64,000 nt of DNA from Alkaliphilus hydrothermalis (GTDB taxonomy: Bacteria; Bacillota; Clostridia; Peptostreptococcales; Natronincolaceae): NCBI RefSeq assembly GCF_016908555.1, contig NZ_JAFBEE010000008.1, positions 54,689-118,688 on the forward strand. Reading direction: 5' to 3'. Below, in pieces: positions 35,396-43,815 of the stretch (its first letter is position 1; each line of letters starts with the position of its first letter). Below the pieces are notes generated by a model. The model did not search any database. It was not told the DNA's origin and saw only the letters and a list, made by a program, of their open reading frames with translations. The position numbers and the translations under genes were made by a program.

Positions 35396-36421
35396 ATGGA
35401 CTTATGGCAACCAGAAAGAGTATATTTTGAACCTACAGCAAAAGACACCATTGTCGGAAGACGAATTCAACAATATTGTGAAGAGCATAATGTTCCTATA
35501 CTAGAGACCACATCCCACAATCAGGTAAGGGATTTGCCTGGGAAGGATGAAAAGTCAAAATATGCTGCTGCCAAAAAAACTTTAATTGTTGGTACAAAGC
35601 GAAGTATGAAATTAGACCCCTGCAGATCCTCAGCAGACTATCAATTTTCCTTGATGACAAATTGCCCCGGTACCTGTGAGTACTGTTATTTGTTCTCCAC
35701 CCAAGGGAAAAAGCCCTATGTTAGAGTATATGTTAATATGGAGGAACTGTTTCAAACCATTGATAAATATATAGAGAAAAAGCTACCCCATGCCACCGTT
35801 TTTGAAGCCGCCAGCACAGGTGATCCATTGGGTGTGGAACATATTACAGGAACCCTAAAGGATACAATCATTCACTTTGGTAAGCTCCAAAAAGGAAAGC
35901 TTCGGGTAGTTACCAAATACTCAAATGTAGACGGACTGTTGGATATCCCCCACAACAATCATACCCGATTCAGATTTAGTATAAATTCCAATTATGTTAT
36001 CAAAAACTTTGAGCATAATGTATCCAATCTATGGGATAGACTCAGGGCGGCAGGAAAGATGGCAGAGGCTGGCTATCCTCTAGGATTTATCATTGCCCCT
36101 ATTATGCTCCATGAGAATTGGAAACAAGAGTACAAAGAATTACTAGAAGGGCTTCATCGTCAACTGGGTGCAAAAAGCGACAGCTTCATTCCTTTTGAAC
36201 TGATTCAACATCGCTTTACAATGAATGCCAAAAATATCATTGAAGAGAGATATCCTAATACAAAGCTAGATATGGACCCTGAAAAACGAATAAAAAAGTG
36301 GGGTAAGTATGGAAGAACAAAGTATGTGTATCCCAAGGAGGAGGCTCAAGAGGCTAAAGAATATATCTCAAATCTCATCAAAGACATGTTTCCCCATGGA
36401 CATATTCAATATTTCACTTAA
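35396..36421 (+). CDS. splB: Spore photoproduct lyase
   Basis: Radical SAM DNA-repair enzyme of 341 residues that reverts the 5-thyminyl-5,6-dihydrothymine lesion during spore germination. The [4Fe-4S] motif is C90-PGT-C94-EY-C97 (C-x3-C-x2-C), preceded by LDPCRSSADYQFSLMTNC. EAASTGDPLGVEHITG and TRFRFSINSNYVIKNFEH follow. The length matches SplB. Monocistronic. It supports a spore-forming host. Confidence 0.95.
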   Translation: MDLWQPERVYFEPTAKDTIVGRRIQQYCEEHNVPILETTSHNQVRDLPGKDEKSKYAAAKKTLIVGTKRSMKLDPCRSSADYQFSLMTNCPGTCEYCYLFSTQGKKPYVRVYVNMEELFQTIDKYIEKKLPHATVFEAASTGDPLGVEHITGTLKDTIIHFGKLQKGKLRVVTKYSNVDGLLDIPHNNHTRFRFSINSNYVIKNFEHNVSNLWDRLRAAGKMAEAGYPLGFIIAPIMLHENWKQEYKELLEGLHRQLGAKSDSFIPFELIQHRFTMNAKNIIEERYPNTKLDMDPEKRIKKWGKYGRTKYVYPKEEAQEAKEYISNLIKDMFPHGHIQYFT

Positions 36422-36460
36422 AATCAATAAAATGTAAGCAAATAGAAAGAAGTACAAAAG

Positions 36461-36495
36461 ATACCCTAGTAGGATTCTCCTAAGGGTATTTTTTC
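36461..36495 (+). terminator. Terminator after splB
   Basis: ATACCCT-AGTAGGA / TCCTA-AGGGTAT stem followed by TTTTTTC. Confidence 0.8.
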
Positions 36496-36685
36496 TATTG
36501 CTAGAACTCTAAGGTTTAGTTAGCACAGCACCTTTCCGTATTTAGTATACGTAATTGTGACTGTGCTTTCTTCTTTTTTTGCTCTCTGGGTCTAATGGCT
36601 TCCCAACAGGCAGAGCTTCATTGACTCTTTTAATAAGCTTCCTATCATAGGCCAAAGGTCTTAACTATGATTTTTGGTATAAAGA
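36496..36685. other. Intergenic sequence upstream of the Pho box
   Basis: No gene recognised. It contains a hairpin-like GCACAG...CTGTGC pair around 36524-36563 with an inner CGTAT/ATACG and a 3' T-rich run, possibly an additional terminator. Confidence 0.4.
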
Positions 36686-36750
36686 TTAACGCCAATTTAA
36701 CACTGGCTTAACAAATGCTTAATTGGGAATAAGTACTGACCCTGTATATT
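36686..36750 (+). promoter_or_regulatory. Pho box and promoter of the chemoreceptor gene
   Basis: Four hexamers at exact 11-bp steps: TTAACG (36686), TTAACA (36697), TTAACA (36708), TTAATT (36719). This is the PhoP/PhoB direct-repeat pattern (TTAACA-like hexamers with 11-bp period). A -10-like TATATT lies at 36745-36750, 26 bases from the start of the last repeat. Confidence 0.82.
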
Positions 36751-36794
36751 TAAAGTAGGAAATAATACTAAAAACCTATATTGGAGGAAAATTA

Positions 36795-39032
36795 ATGAAG
36801 GAAAAGTTAGCAAAGGCAAAGCGTCTATTCTATAAGTTTACCTCGAGAGCAAGTCAAATTTTTAAGCTTACCTCAAGTGTAAGACCAAATCCTTTTGTGG
36901 GCAAAAAGGCTCATTTGTTTAAAGGGGGTAGAATAAATTTTTCAGTCTTAAATAACTTTAAGATTCGTAACAAGTTATTGCTCATGGTGCTGGCCACAGG
37001 TTTAATTCCCATCATTTTATTAAGTGGTTTAAGTATTAATAATGCCAGTAGTGAGATTGAAAAGGAAGTTTTAAAGGGGAATCAAGTTTTTACTACATTG
37101 ACCCAAGAAAGAATAAATGAGTACTTTTACACACGAGAAGGGGACGGCAAAGTTTTGGCCAGCTCCACAATCGTTCGTGAAGGGGTTAAAAAACTAAATG
37201 GCTTTGATATACCTCAATCAGAAAAGGAAGAGATAATTATAGAACTTGAGGGATACTTAAGTACTGTGCTTGAGCAATATCAATATACAGATGTCTTTTT
37301 AACTGACAAATATGGAGAGGTAGTTTTTAGTGTTAAGTATGATAAATTAGACATGGCGCCACTGGTTTTTTCAGGTATATTTACTGAAAAGGCAATGAAG
37401 GGGGAGCAAAACTGGTCTGATGTATTTAGAAATAGCTTTATTGGGGACAACCTTATGGTTCTTGCAACTCCTGTTTATTCGGAGGTTGGGCAGCAGGATT
37501 TACAGCCTATGGGTACTTTAAATATTGTATTAAACCAAGAAAAGTTGAATGGCATTATACATAACGGAATTGAGCGTTTGGGGACAACAGGGGATGCCTA
37601 CCTTATTGACTCAAAAGGGCTTCTACTTACAAATACAATGAAGGAACAGTACAGTGAGGGAGCAGCATTAAAGGAAACCCTAGAAACAGAAGCAGTAAAA
37701 ATTTTATCAGAGCCCATTAGGCTTGGGGACTTGGGATTTAATCAAACAAAGAGTTATAAAGGATATATGGGAAAAGGAGTGATTTCAACCCTATCTATAG
37801 CCCAGATTGGAGATAGCTATGTTGGCCTTGTGATTGAAGTAGAGGAAAAGGAGGCCTATAAAGGGGTATCCCGTCTTCGAAGTGAGATAATGGGAATGGC
37901 ATCAATAATCTTCATTACCAGTGCCCTATTGGCGACTTTTTTAGCTCAGACCATTAGCAAACCAATTGTTGAAGTAATTAAGGTGACTGATGAAATCGCA
38001 AACTACAATCTTACTGGACAAGCTACCGACAAAGATATTCAAAGAAGAGACGAGATTGGAGACTTAAAAAGGTCTATTATCAAAATAGAAGATAATCTAA
38101 AATCGATTATTAAAGAAGTTGAGAGATCTGCTGTCGAAATTGCAGCCTCGTCGGAGGAATTAAAAATGAACTGTCAGCAATCCTCCTATTCGGCAGATGA
38201 AGTGGCCAAGTCCATCGGTGCAATAGCTGATAACTCCACTGCCCAAGCCCAAGGAGCTGGTGGTAGTTTCCAAAAGTCTAAAGAATTAAGCCATATTATA
38301 GTAGAAGATATTGAAAATTTAAAAGAAATGACTAAGGCTACAAATGAAGTAATCACATTGGTAAATTCTGGTTTGGGCATCGTAGAGGGATTATCAGAAA
38401 CAACGATTGAAGCTAACAGAGTAAATGTTGAAGTTCAGAATAGTGTAAAGAAAACCAATGAAAGCTCAAGGAAAATTGAAGAAGCCACTAAAATTATTAT
38501 GACCATTGCCGATAAAACAAATCTATTGGCTTTAAATGCTGCTATTGAGGCGGCGAGGGCCGGTGAAGAAGGACGAGGCTTTGCTGTAGTGGCAGATGAA
38601 ATTAGAAAGCTAGCGGAACAGTCTAAAGCATCCATCAAAACCATTGACGGCATAGCAAACAATCTATATCAAGATAATTTAGATACAGTAGAAACTATGG
38701 AAAACTTGGTGAGGATTTCTAAGAAACAGGTGGCGGGTGTCGTTGAAACAAAAGAAAAGTATTTAGAGATTGCTGAAGCCATTAAGACGACAGAGGATCG
38801 ATTGGCTGAATTAAATGAATCCAGCCTAAAGATTGATGGTATGCGGGCAGAGGTGGAGGCTGGGATCCAAATGTTGGCGGCAGTAACGGAGGAAAACTCC
38901 AATAGTGTAAAGGAAGTCTCTGCCTCTATAGAAGAACAGACGGCTTCTATTGAAGAAATATCCCATGCCAGCAAAGGACTAGCTTCGCTGGCCCAAGGCC
39001 TTAGGGAAGTGGTGGGCAAGTTTAGGACTTAA
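36795..39032 (+). CDS. Methyl-accepting chemotaxis protein, probable Pho-regulon member
   Basis: Chemoreceptor of 745 residues. A basic cytoplasmic N-terminus of about 57 residues, longer than usual, precedes the first membrane segment (LLLMVLATGLIPIILLSGL). A large extracellular sensor of dCache type (about 80-355) follows, then the second membrane segment (about 365-390), HAMP (about 390-445) and a signalling domain with the strongly conserved tip TNLLALNAAIEAARAGEEGRGFAVVADEIR (about 573-603, split here only for description). RBS TTGGAGG. It lies directly before pstS and has the same Pho-box promoter, so it probably senses phosphate or a phosphorus-related ligand. Ligand unproven. Confidence 0.93.
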   Translation: MKEKLAKAKRLFYKFTSRASQIFKLTSSVRPNPFVGKKAHLFKGGRINFSVLNNFKIRNKLLLMVLATGLIPIILLSGLSINNASSEIEKEVLKGNQVFTTLTQERINEYFYTREGDGKVLASSTIVREGVKKLNGFDIPQSEKEEIIIELEGYLSTVLEQYQYTDVFLTDKYGEVVFSVKYDKLDMAPLVFSGIFTEKAMKGEQNWSDVFRNSFIGDNLMVLATPVYSEVGQQDLQPMGTLNIVLNQEKLNGIIHNGIERLGTTGDAYLIDSKGLLLTNTMKEQYSEGAALKETLETEAVKILSEPIRLGDLGFNQTKSYKGYMGKGVISTLSIAQIGDSYVGLVIEVEEKEAYKGVSRLRSEIMGMASIIFITSALLATFLAQTISKPIVEVIKVTDEIANYNLTGQATDKDIQRRDEIGDLKRSIIKIEDNLKSIIKEVERSAVEIAASSEELKMNCQQSSYSADEVAKSIGAIADNSTAQAQGAGGSFQKSKELSHIIVEDIENLKEMTKATNEVITLVNSGLGIVEGLSETTIEANRVNVEVQNSVKKTNESSRKIEEATKIIMTIADKTNLLALNAAIEAARAGEEGRGFAVVADEIRKLAEQSKASIKTIDGIANNLYQDNLDTVETMENLVRISKKQVAGVVETKEKYLEIAEAIKTTEDRLAELNESSLKIDGMRAEVEAGIQMLAAVTEENSNSVKEVSASIEEQTASIEEISHASKGLASLAQGLREVVGKFRT

Positions 39033-39062
39033 GGAAAAATCCTCAGGACTTTGGTTGCAGGC

Positions 39063-39127
39063 ATAACATGTTCTTAACAATTGATTAACAAATCGATAAC
39101 AACGGGGGCATGTTTATGCGATATATT
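39063..39127 (+). promoter_or_regulatory. Pho box and promoter of pstS
   Basis: Four hexamers at exact 11-bp steps: ATAACA (39063), TTAACA (39074), TTAACA (39085), ATAACA (39096). A -10-like TATATT sits at 39122-39127, again 26 bases from the start of the last repeat. Confidence 0.9.
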
Positions 39128-39183
39128 AGTAAATGTAGAACACAACAAATAAAAAACAAGAAAATTGATAGGGGGACTTATTA

Positions 39184-40188
39184 ATGTTTAAAAAACTTTT
39201 AGTGTTATTATTAATCGCTGCTATGGCCTTCTCAGCAGTAGCATGTAGTACAGAAACAAATGATTCAGCTACAGAGGGAAATGAAAACCAAACTCAAGAA
39301 GAGGTTGCAAAGTTAGAAGGTCAAGTAATCGTAGATGGTTCAGGGACTGTTTACCCATTAATGGCTCATATCGCTGAAGAGTATATGACTAACGAACAAC
39401 CAAATGTAAGTGTTCAAGTTGGACGTGCTGGTTCAAGTGCTGGTTTCAAGAAGTTCATTCCAGGTGAATTAGACCTTTCAAATGCATCTAGAAAAATCAA
39501 AGACAAAGAAGTAGCTCAACTTGAAGAAAAAGGTATGAAGGTTGGAGAAGATGTATTAGAGTTCAAAGTAGCTCTTGATGGATTAACAATGGTAATTAAC
39601 AAAGATAACACATGGGCAACTGAAATGACTAAAGAAGAAATTATCAACATGTATCTTTCAGGCAAATACAATGCAGAGGACAAAGTACTTTGGTCTGATA
39701 TTAGAGCTGATTGGCCACAAGAAGAAGTTAAATTCTTCGGACCAAATGAGAACCACGGAACATATGAGTTCTTCCATGAAGTAATCCTTGATAAGCAAGA
39801 TATGGTTAAGACAGCTAACTTACAACAAGAGTACTCTACACTAGTTGACTTAGTAGCTAGCGACAAAAACGCAATCGCATTCTTCGGATTCGGTTACTAT
39901 GTAAATAACCAAGATAAAATTACAGCTGTAAAGGTTGACTTCGGAAATGGTCCAGTTGAGCCTACTTTAGAAACAATCGGAGAAGACCTACCGTACGCAG
40001 GATTCACAAGACCAGTATTCACATACGTGAATGCTAACTACGCTAAAGAAAAGCCACAAGTGCTCGACTTTGCAAAATATGTAGTATCTAAAGAAGGTGC
40101 TGAAAGATTAGCAGGTGACAATGGATTTGCTCCATTACCAGCATCAGTATATGCTGAGTATACAAAGCAATTAGAAGCAATTAAGTAA
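39184..40188 (+). CDS. pstS: Phosphate ABC transporter substrate-binding lipoprotein
   Basis: Protein of 334 residues. Signal peptide with lipobox ending SAVAC, Cys21 as the lipid anchor, then an acidic linker and the periplasmic-binding fold. GSGTVYPLMAHIAEEY and GRAGSSAGFKKFIPGELDLSNASRKI are phosphate-site motifs. It captures phosphate for PstCAB. RBS AGGGGGACTT. First gene of pstS-pstC-pstA-pstB-phoU, driven by a four-repeat Pho box. Codon use suggests high expression. Confidence 0.96.
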   Translation: MFKKLLVLLLIAAMAFSAVACSTETNDSATEGNENQTQEEVAKLEGQVIVDGSGTVYPLMAHIAEEYMTNEQPNVSVQVGRAGSSAGFKKFIPGELDLSNASRKIKDKEVAQLEEKGMKVGEDVLEFKVALDGLTMVINKDNTWATEMTKEEIINMYLSGKYNAEDKVLWSDIRADWPQEEVKFFGPNENHGTYEFFHEVILDKQDMVKTANLQQEYSTLVDLVASDKNAIAFFGFGYYVNNQDKITAVKVDFGNGPVEPTLETIGEDLPYAGFTRPVFTYVNANYAKEKPQVLDFAKYVVSKEGAERLAGDNGFAPLPASVYAEYTKQLEAIK

Positions 40189-40222
40189 AGAAGCGATTAA
40201 CTAAATAATATAGATTGTTTAA

Positions 40223-40264
40223 GGCTTTAAGATGAGAGGACTAAGTTCTTCTCATCTTTAAGCC
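40223..40264 (+). other. Intercistronic hairpin between pstS and pstC
   Basis: GGCTTTAAGATGAGA pairs with TCTCATCTTTAAGCC (one mismatch), 12-base loop, no T-run. Such hairpins behind the binding-protein gene can stabilise or partly stop the mRNA, giving more PstS than membrane subunits. Confidence 0.65.
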
Positions 40265-40319
40265 GTGTATAGAGAAGAAAGTTATTTTTTAACAGTTATC
40301 TTAGAAAGGATCGGATTAT

Positions 40320-41246
40320 ATGGATAAAACTATTCAGGTGAGAGATCTAATAAAGAAAAATCTTAATAACCCCAAAAATAGGAACATAGATAAGATAATG
40401 CCAAATATATTTCTGTTGGCGGCATCTATTTCAGTGATAACAACTATAGGAATTGTCTTAACGCTAATATTTGATGCTTTTAAATTTTTCAAAGAGGTAC
40501 CCCTAAGGGAGGTATTTAGTACTCATTTAGCACCATTAGCGGTTAATCCCTCTTTTGGTATATTACCTTTAATCAACGGAACGATTATTACATCAATTAT
40601 TGCAATGATGGTGGCGATTCCTATAGGCTTAGCTTCAGCTATTTATTTGAGCGAATTTGCTTCAGATAAAACCCGTAAAAACCTTAAGCCTATGATGGAA
40701 GTATTAGCAGGGATTCCTACTATTGTATATGGTTTTTTTGCTTATTCATTTGTAACGCCTTTATTAATGACAATTATCCCAAGTCTAGGGGCAAAAAATG
40801 CCCTCAGCCCTGGCATCGTTATGGGAATCATGATTACGCCCATGGTGGCTTCCTTATCAGAAGATGCCATGAACGCTGTTCCTAATGCCATGAGGGAAGG
40901 AGCCTTAGCTTTAGGGGCAACAAAATTAGAGGTAACTTTAAAGGTTGTTGTACCTGCAGCCATCTCTGGAATCATCGCTTCCTTCGTATTAGGGATTTCC
41001 AGAGCCATAGGGGAAACAATGATTGTGGTTATTGGAAGTGGTAGTTCAAAGAATTTCTCCTTTGACTTTACTCAATCTATGCAGACAATGACAGCTTATA
41101 TTGTAGAATTTACCAGTGGAGATGCAGGTAGTGGTACGTTAGGTTATTATAGTTTATATGCAGTTGGACTGATACTATTTGTCTTTACTTTACTAATGAA
41201 CCTATTTGCACAGTATATCTCCCGTAAGTATAGAGAGGAGTATTAA
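40320..41246 (+). CDS. pstC: Phosphate ABC transporter permease PstC
   Basis: Membrane protein of 308 residues with six spans. The binding-protein-dependent permease loop is present: DAMNAVPNAMREGALALGATKLEVTLKVVVPAAISGI (described in part), the EAA region that docks on PstB. RBS AGAAAGGATCGG. Works with PstA as the channel. Confidence 0.95.
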   Translation: MDKTIQVRDLIKKNLNNPKNRNIDKIMPNIFLLAASISVITTIGIVLTLIFDAFKFFKEVPLREVFSTHLAPLAVNPSFGILPLINGTIITSIIAMMVAIPIGLASAIYLSEFASDKTRKNLKPMMEVLAGIPTIVYGFFAYSFVTPLLMTIIPSLGAKNALSPGIVMGIMITPMVASLSEDAMNAVPNAMREGALALGATKLEVTLKVVVPAAISGIIASFVLGISRAIGETMIVVIGSGSSKNFSFDFTQSMQTMTAYIVEFTSGDAGSGTLGYYSLYAVGLILFVFTLLMNLFAQYISRKYREEY

Positions 41247-41263
41247 TCATGGGGGTGGAATTT

Positions 41264-42166
41264 ATGCATGAAAGGGAAACGAAAAATTACAGCAATGCAC
41301 CAATGAATAAAAGCAATATGAATAGACGTATTTTAATAGATAAGGTCGCTAAAATGCTTTTCTTATCTTCGACTTTGTTTGCACTGCTGGTATTGGGGGT
41401 ATTGCTTTATAGAATAGGTACTCAAAGTATAGGTTGGTTGGATTTAGATTTCTTAACAGGCAAATTATCAATATTCCCAGAGAAGGCGGGGATTTATGGT
41501 GTGTTACTGGGATCAGTATGGTTGATGTTGGTGGTAACTCCTATTACTCTAATCATAGGGGTGTCGACTGCCATCTATCTAGAGGAATATGCTACCAAAG
41601 GAAGATTACAAACCTTTATTAAAACAAACATTTCAAACTTAGCCGGTGTCCCATCGGTTATATTTGGACTACTAGGTTTGACGGTGTTTGGAAGATTGTT
41701 TGGCCTAGGTTCTAGTATATTGGCAGGGGGGCTAACCATGTCTCTATTGATCCTACCGATCGTTGTAGTAGCCAGCCAAGAGGCCATCAGAGCAGTTCCT
41801 GGTTTTTTAAGGGATGCATCCTATGCTATGGGGGCAACAAAATGGGTAACAATTAGAACAGTAATCTTACCAGTTGCTATCCCAGGGATTTTAACAGGTT
41901 CGATCTTAGCTCTATCTAGAGCAATTGGGGAAACAGCACCTTTAGTTGTATTGGGAGTGCCAACCCTAATCTTAAAAGTACCGACTAGTGTAATGGATGA
42001 TTTCTCGGCATTACCTATACAAATTTATTACTGGACACTGGATACAGTCCTTACTCCAGAATATGCAAATTTAGCAGCAGCAACAATCGTAGTACTTTTA
42101 ATGGTACTATTCCTAATGAACTCAACAGCAATTATCATAAGAAACAAATTCCAAAGAAGATATTAA
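41264..42166 (+). CDS. pstA: Phosphate ABC transporter permease PstA
   Basis: Six-span permease of 300 residues. EAA-type loop EAIRAVPGFLRDASYAMGATKW; GVSTAIYLEEYA and SRAIGETAPLVVLG are PstA features. The ATG at 41264 is preferred because GGGGGTGGAA lies five bases upstream; an in-frame ATG at 41249 is inside that site. It follows pstC almost directly. Confidence 0.95.
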   Translation: MHERETKNYSNAPMNKSNMNRRILIDKVAKMLFLSSTLFALLVLGVLLYRIGTQSIGWLDLDFLTGKLSIFPEKAGIYGVLLGSVWLMLVVTPITLIIGVSTAIYLEEYATKGRLQTFIKTNISNLAGVPSVIFGLLGLTVFGRLFGLGSSILAGGLTMSLLILPIVVVASQEAIRAVPGFLRDASYAMGATKWVTIRTVILPVAIPGILTGSILALSRAIGETAPLVVLGVPTLILKVPTSVMDDFSALPIQIYYWTLDTVLTPEYANLAAATIVVLLMVLFLMNSTAIIIRNKFQRRY

Positions 42167-42182
42167 GATGGGAGGACTTACT

Positions 42183-42971
42183 TTGACAAATCCTATTAAT
42201 GCAAATAATGATGATAAAAATATCATTTTTGATGTTAAAGATCTAAATTTATGGTATGGTAATGATAAGGCACTAAAGGGCCTTGATTTTCAAATAAAAG
42301 AGAATGATGTTACTGCCATCATCGGACCTTCAGGATGTGGTAAATCTACTTTTATAAAAACCCTTAATCGTATGGTTGAACTCATTCCGTCAGTAAAAAT
42401 TACTGGAGAAATCCTTTATAATGGCACTAATATCTTTGATAAATCCTTAAGGGTAGAAGAGTTAAGAAGTAGAGTTGGTATGGTATTCCAAAAGCCTAAT
42501 CCATTTCCAAAATCTATATTTGAAAATGTTGTGTATGGACCTAAAATTCATGGAATTAGAGACAAAAGAAAATTAATGGAAATCACTGAAACAAGCCTAA
42601 AGAGAGCTGCCCTATGGGATGAAGTGAAGGACCGTTTAAATGATAATGCTTACGGACTGTCGGGGGGGCAACAGCAAAGACTATGTCTTGCTAGAGCATT
42701 GGCAATGGAACCAGAGGTACTATTAATGGACGAACCAACCTCTGCATTGGACCCGATTGCAACTGCAAAAATAGAAGAGTTAATAATGGAGCTTAAAAAA
42801 GAATATACTATTGTAATCGTTACTCACTCAATGCAACAAGCAGCGAGAATTTCTGACAAAACCGCGTTCTTTTTAATGGGAGAACTAATTGAAGTGGATA
42901 AGACTCAGAAAATATTTACGACTCCTAGGGATAAAAGAACAGAAGACTACGTTACTGGTCGTTTTGGTTAA
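42183..42971 (+). CDS. pstB: Phosphate ABC transporter ATP-binding protein PstB
   Basis: ATPase of about 262 residues. Walker A GPSGCGKSTFIKTLNRM, Q-loop MVFQKPNPFPKSI (the PNPFP is PstB-specific), signature LSGGQQQRLCLARAL, Walker B VLLMDEPTSALDP, switch VTHSMQQAARISD. TTG 42183 follows GGAGGACTTACT; an ATG at 42168 in the same frame is the alternative start and would add five residues. Confidence 0.96.
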   Translation: MTNPINANNDDKNIIFDVKDLNLWYGNDKALKGLDFQIKENDVTAIIGPSGCGKSTFIKTLNRMVELIPSVKITGEILYNGTNIFDKSLRVEELRSRVGMVFQKPNPFPKSIFENVVYGPKIHGIRDKRKLMEITETSLKRAALWDEVKDRLNDNAYGLSGGQQQRLCLARALAMEPEVLLMDEPTSALDPIATAKIEELIMELKKEYTIVIVTHSMQQAARISDKTAFFLMGELIEVDKTQKIFTTPRDKRTEDYVTGRFG

Positions 42972-42991
42972 AAAAAGGGGAGGCATATTCA

Positions 42992-43642
42992 ATGAGAAAT
43001 CAATTTATCAAACAACTTGATGAGCTTAACATTAAGCTATTAAAAATGGGGGCAATGGTACAGGAAGTAATTGAAGTAGCAGTAGAGTCCCTGACTAAAC
43101 AAGATTTAGAACTGGCAAGAAAGGTATATGAGTTAGACGATGAGATTGACAAAATCGAATTGGAAATTGAGATGGAATGTATGAATCTTATAGCTCTTCA
43201 ACAGCCTATGGCAAAGGATTTACGTGTAATTGGAACCATATTAAAAATTATTACTGACCTTGAAAGGATGGGGGACCATGCTGTAAACATTGCAAAGGTG
43301 ACTCTAGAAATTGGAGAAGAACCTTTTGTTAAGCCATTGATAGATATCCCTAAAATGGCTAAGCTAGCTCAGACAATGGTTAAGAAAAGCCTAGATGCCT
43401 TCATGAAGACGGATGTAGAGTTGGCAACAGAAGTAGCCAATGATGACGAGGCTGTAGATCAATTATATGAGAAGATTTATACAGAGTTAATCAACAAGAT
43501 GATTGAACAAAAGAACATTGTAAAGCAAGCAACTAACTTGATCTTTATCGGTAGATTCCTTGAAAGAATTGCTGACCATGCAACGAATATTGGTGAAAGA
43601 GTAATTTTTATTGCTACAGGAGAAAATGTTGAAATAAACTAA
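42992..43642 (+). CDS. phoU: Phosphate transport regulator PhoU
   Basis: Protein of 216 residues with the two tandem three-helix PhoU repeats; metal-binding acidic patches appear as DLERMGDHAVNIAK and GRFLERIADHATNIGERV, one per repeat. It links PstB activity to PhoR signalling. It is the last gene of the operon, followed by a terminator. No phoP/phoR pair is in this window. Confidence 0.95.
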   Translation: MRNQFIKQLDELNIKLLKMGAMVQEVIEVAVESLTKQDLELARKVYELDDEIDKIELEIEMECMNLIALQQPMAKDLRVIGTILKIITDLERMGDHAVNIAKVTLEIGEEPFVKPLIDIPKMAKLAQTMVKKSLDAFMKTDVELATEVANDDEAVDQLYEKIYTELINKMIEQKNIVKQATNLIFIGRFLERIADHATNIGERVIFIATGENVEIN

Positions 43643-43666
43643 AAGATACCATGAAATGAAATAAGA

Positions 43667-43707
43667 AGGACACCCTCTATAGAGATTCTGTAGAGGGGTG
43701 TCCTTTA
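43667..43707 (+). terminator. Terminator of the pst-phoU operon
   Basis: AGGACACCCTCTA / TAGAGGGGTGTCCT (one bulged G), then TTTATA. Confidence 0.8.
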
Positions 43708-43760
43708 TATAGAATTTGGTGATTTTAGATGTTGAAAATGGCAATAGGTAAATTACCCAT

Positions 43761-43793
43761 AAAAAAAGAACCTCTAAGGTTTTAGAGGTTCTT
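43761..43793 (-). terminator. Terminator of the FMN-binding protein gene
   Basis: AAGAACCTCTAA / TTAGAGGTTCTT hairpin; on the minus strand it is followed by TTTTTTT. Confidence 0.85.
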
Positions 43794-43815
43794 GGGTAGT
43801 TAATGATATTCAGAA

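Noticed and set aside
36550..36672. Minus-strand fragment reading LRPLAYDRKLIKRVNEALP and ending KHSHNYVY
   Set aside because: Only about 40 codons between stops, no start codon or ribosome site, and no family I can name with confidence. It could be gene debris but is not supported.
38186..39019. Several long antisense frames inside the chemoreceptor signalling domain
   Set aside because: Codon-bias shadows of the plus-strand coding sequence; no start signals.
39063..39101. The repeated hexamers before pstS as a possible CRISPR-like or simple repeat
   Set aside because: Unit and spacing (6 bases each 11) match a PhoP/PhoB binding site, and the position before pstS fits; there are no spacers or cas genes.
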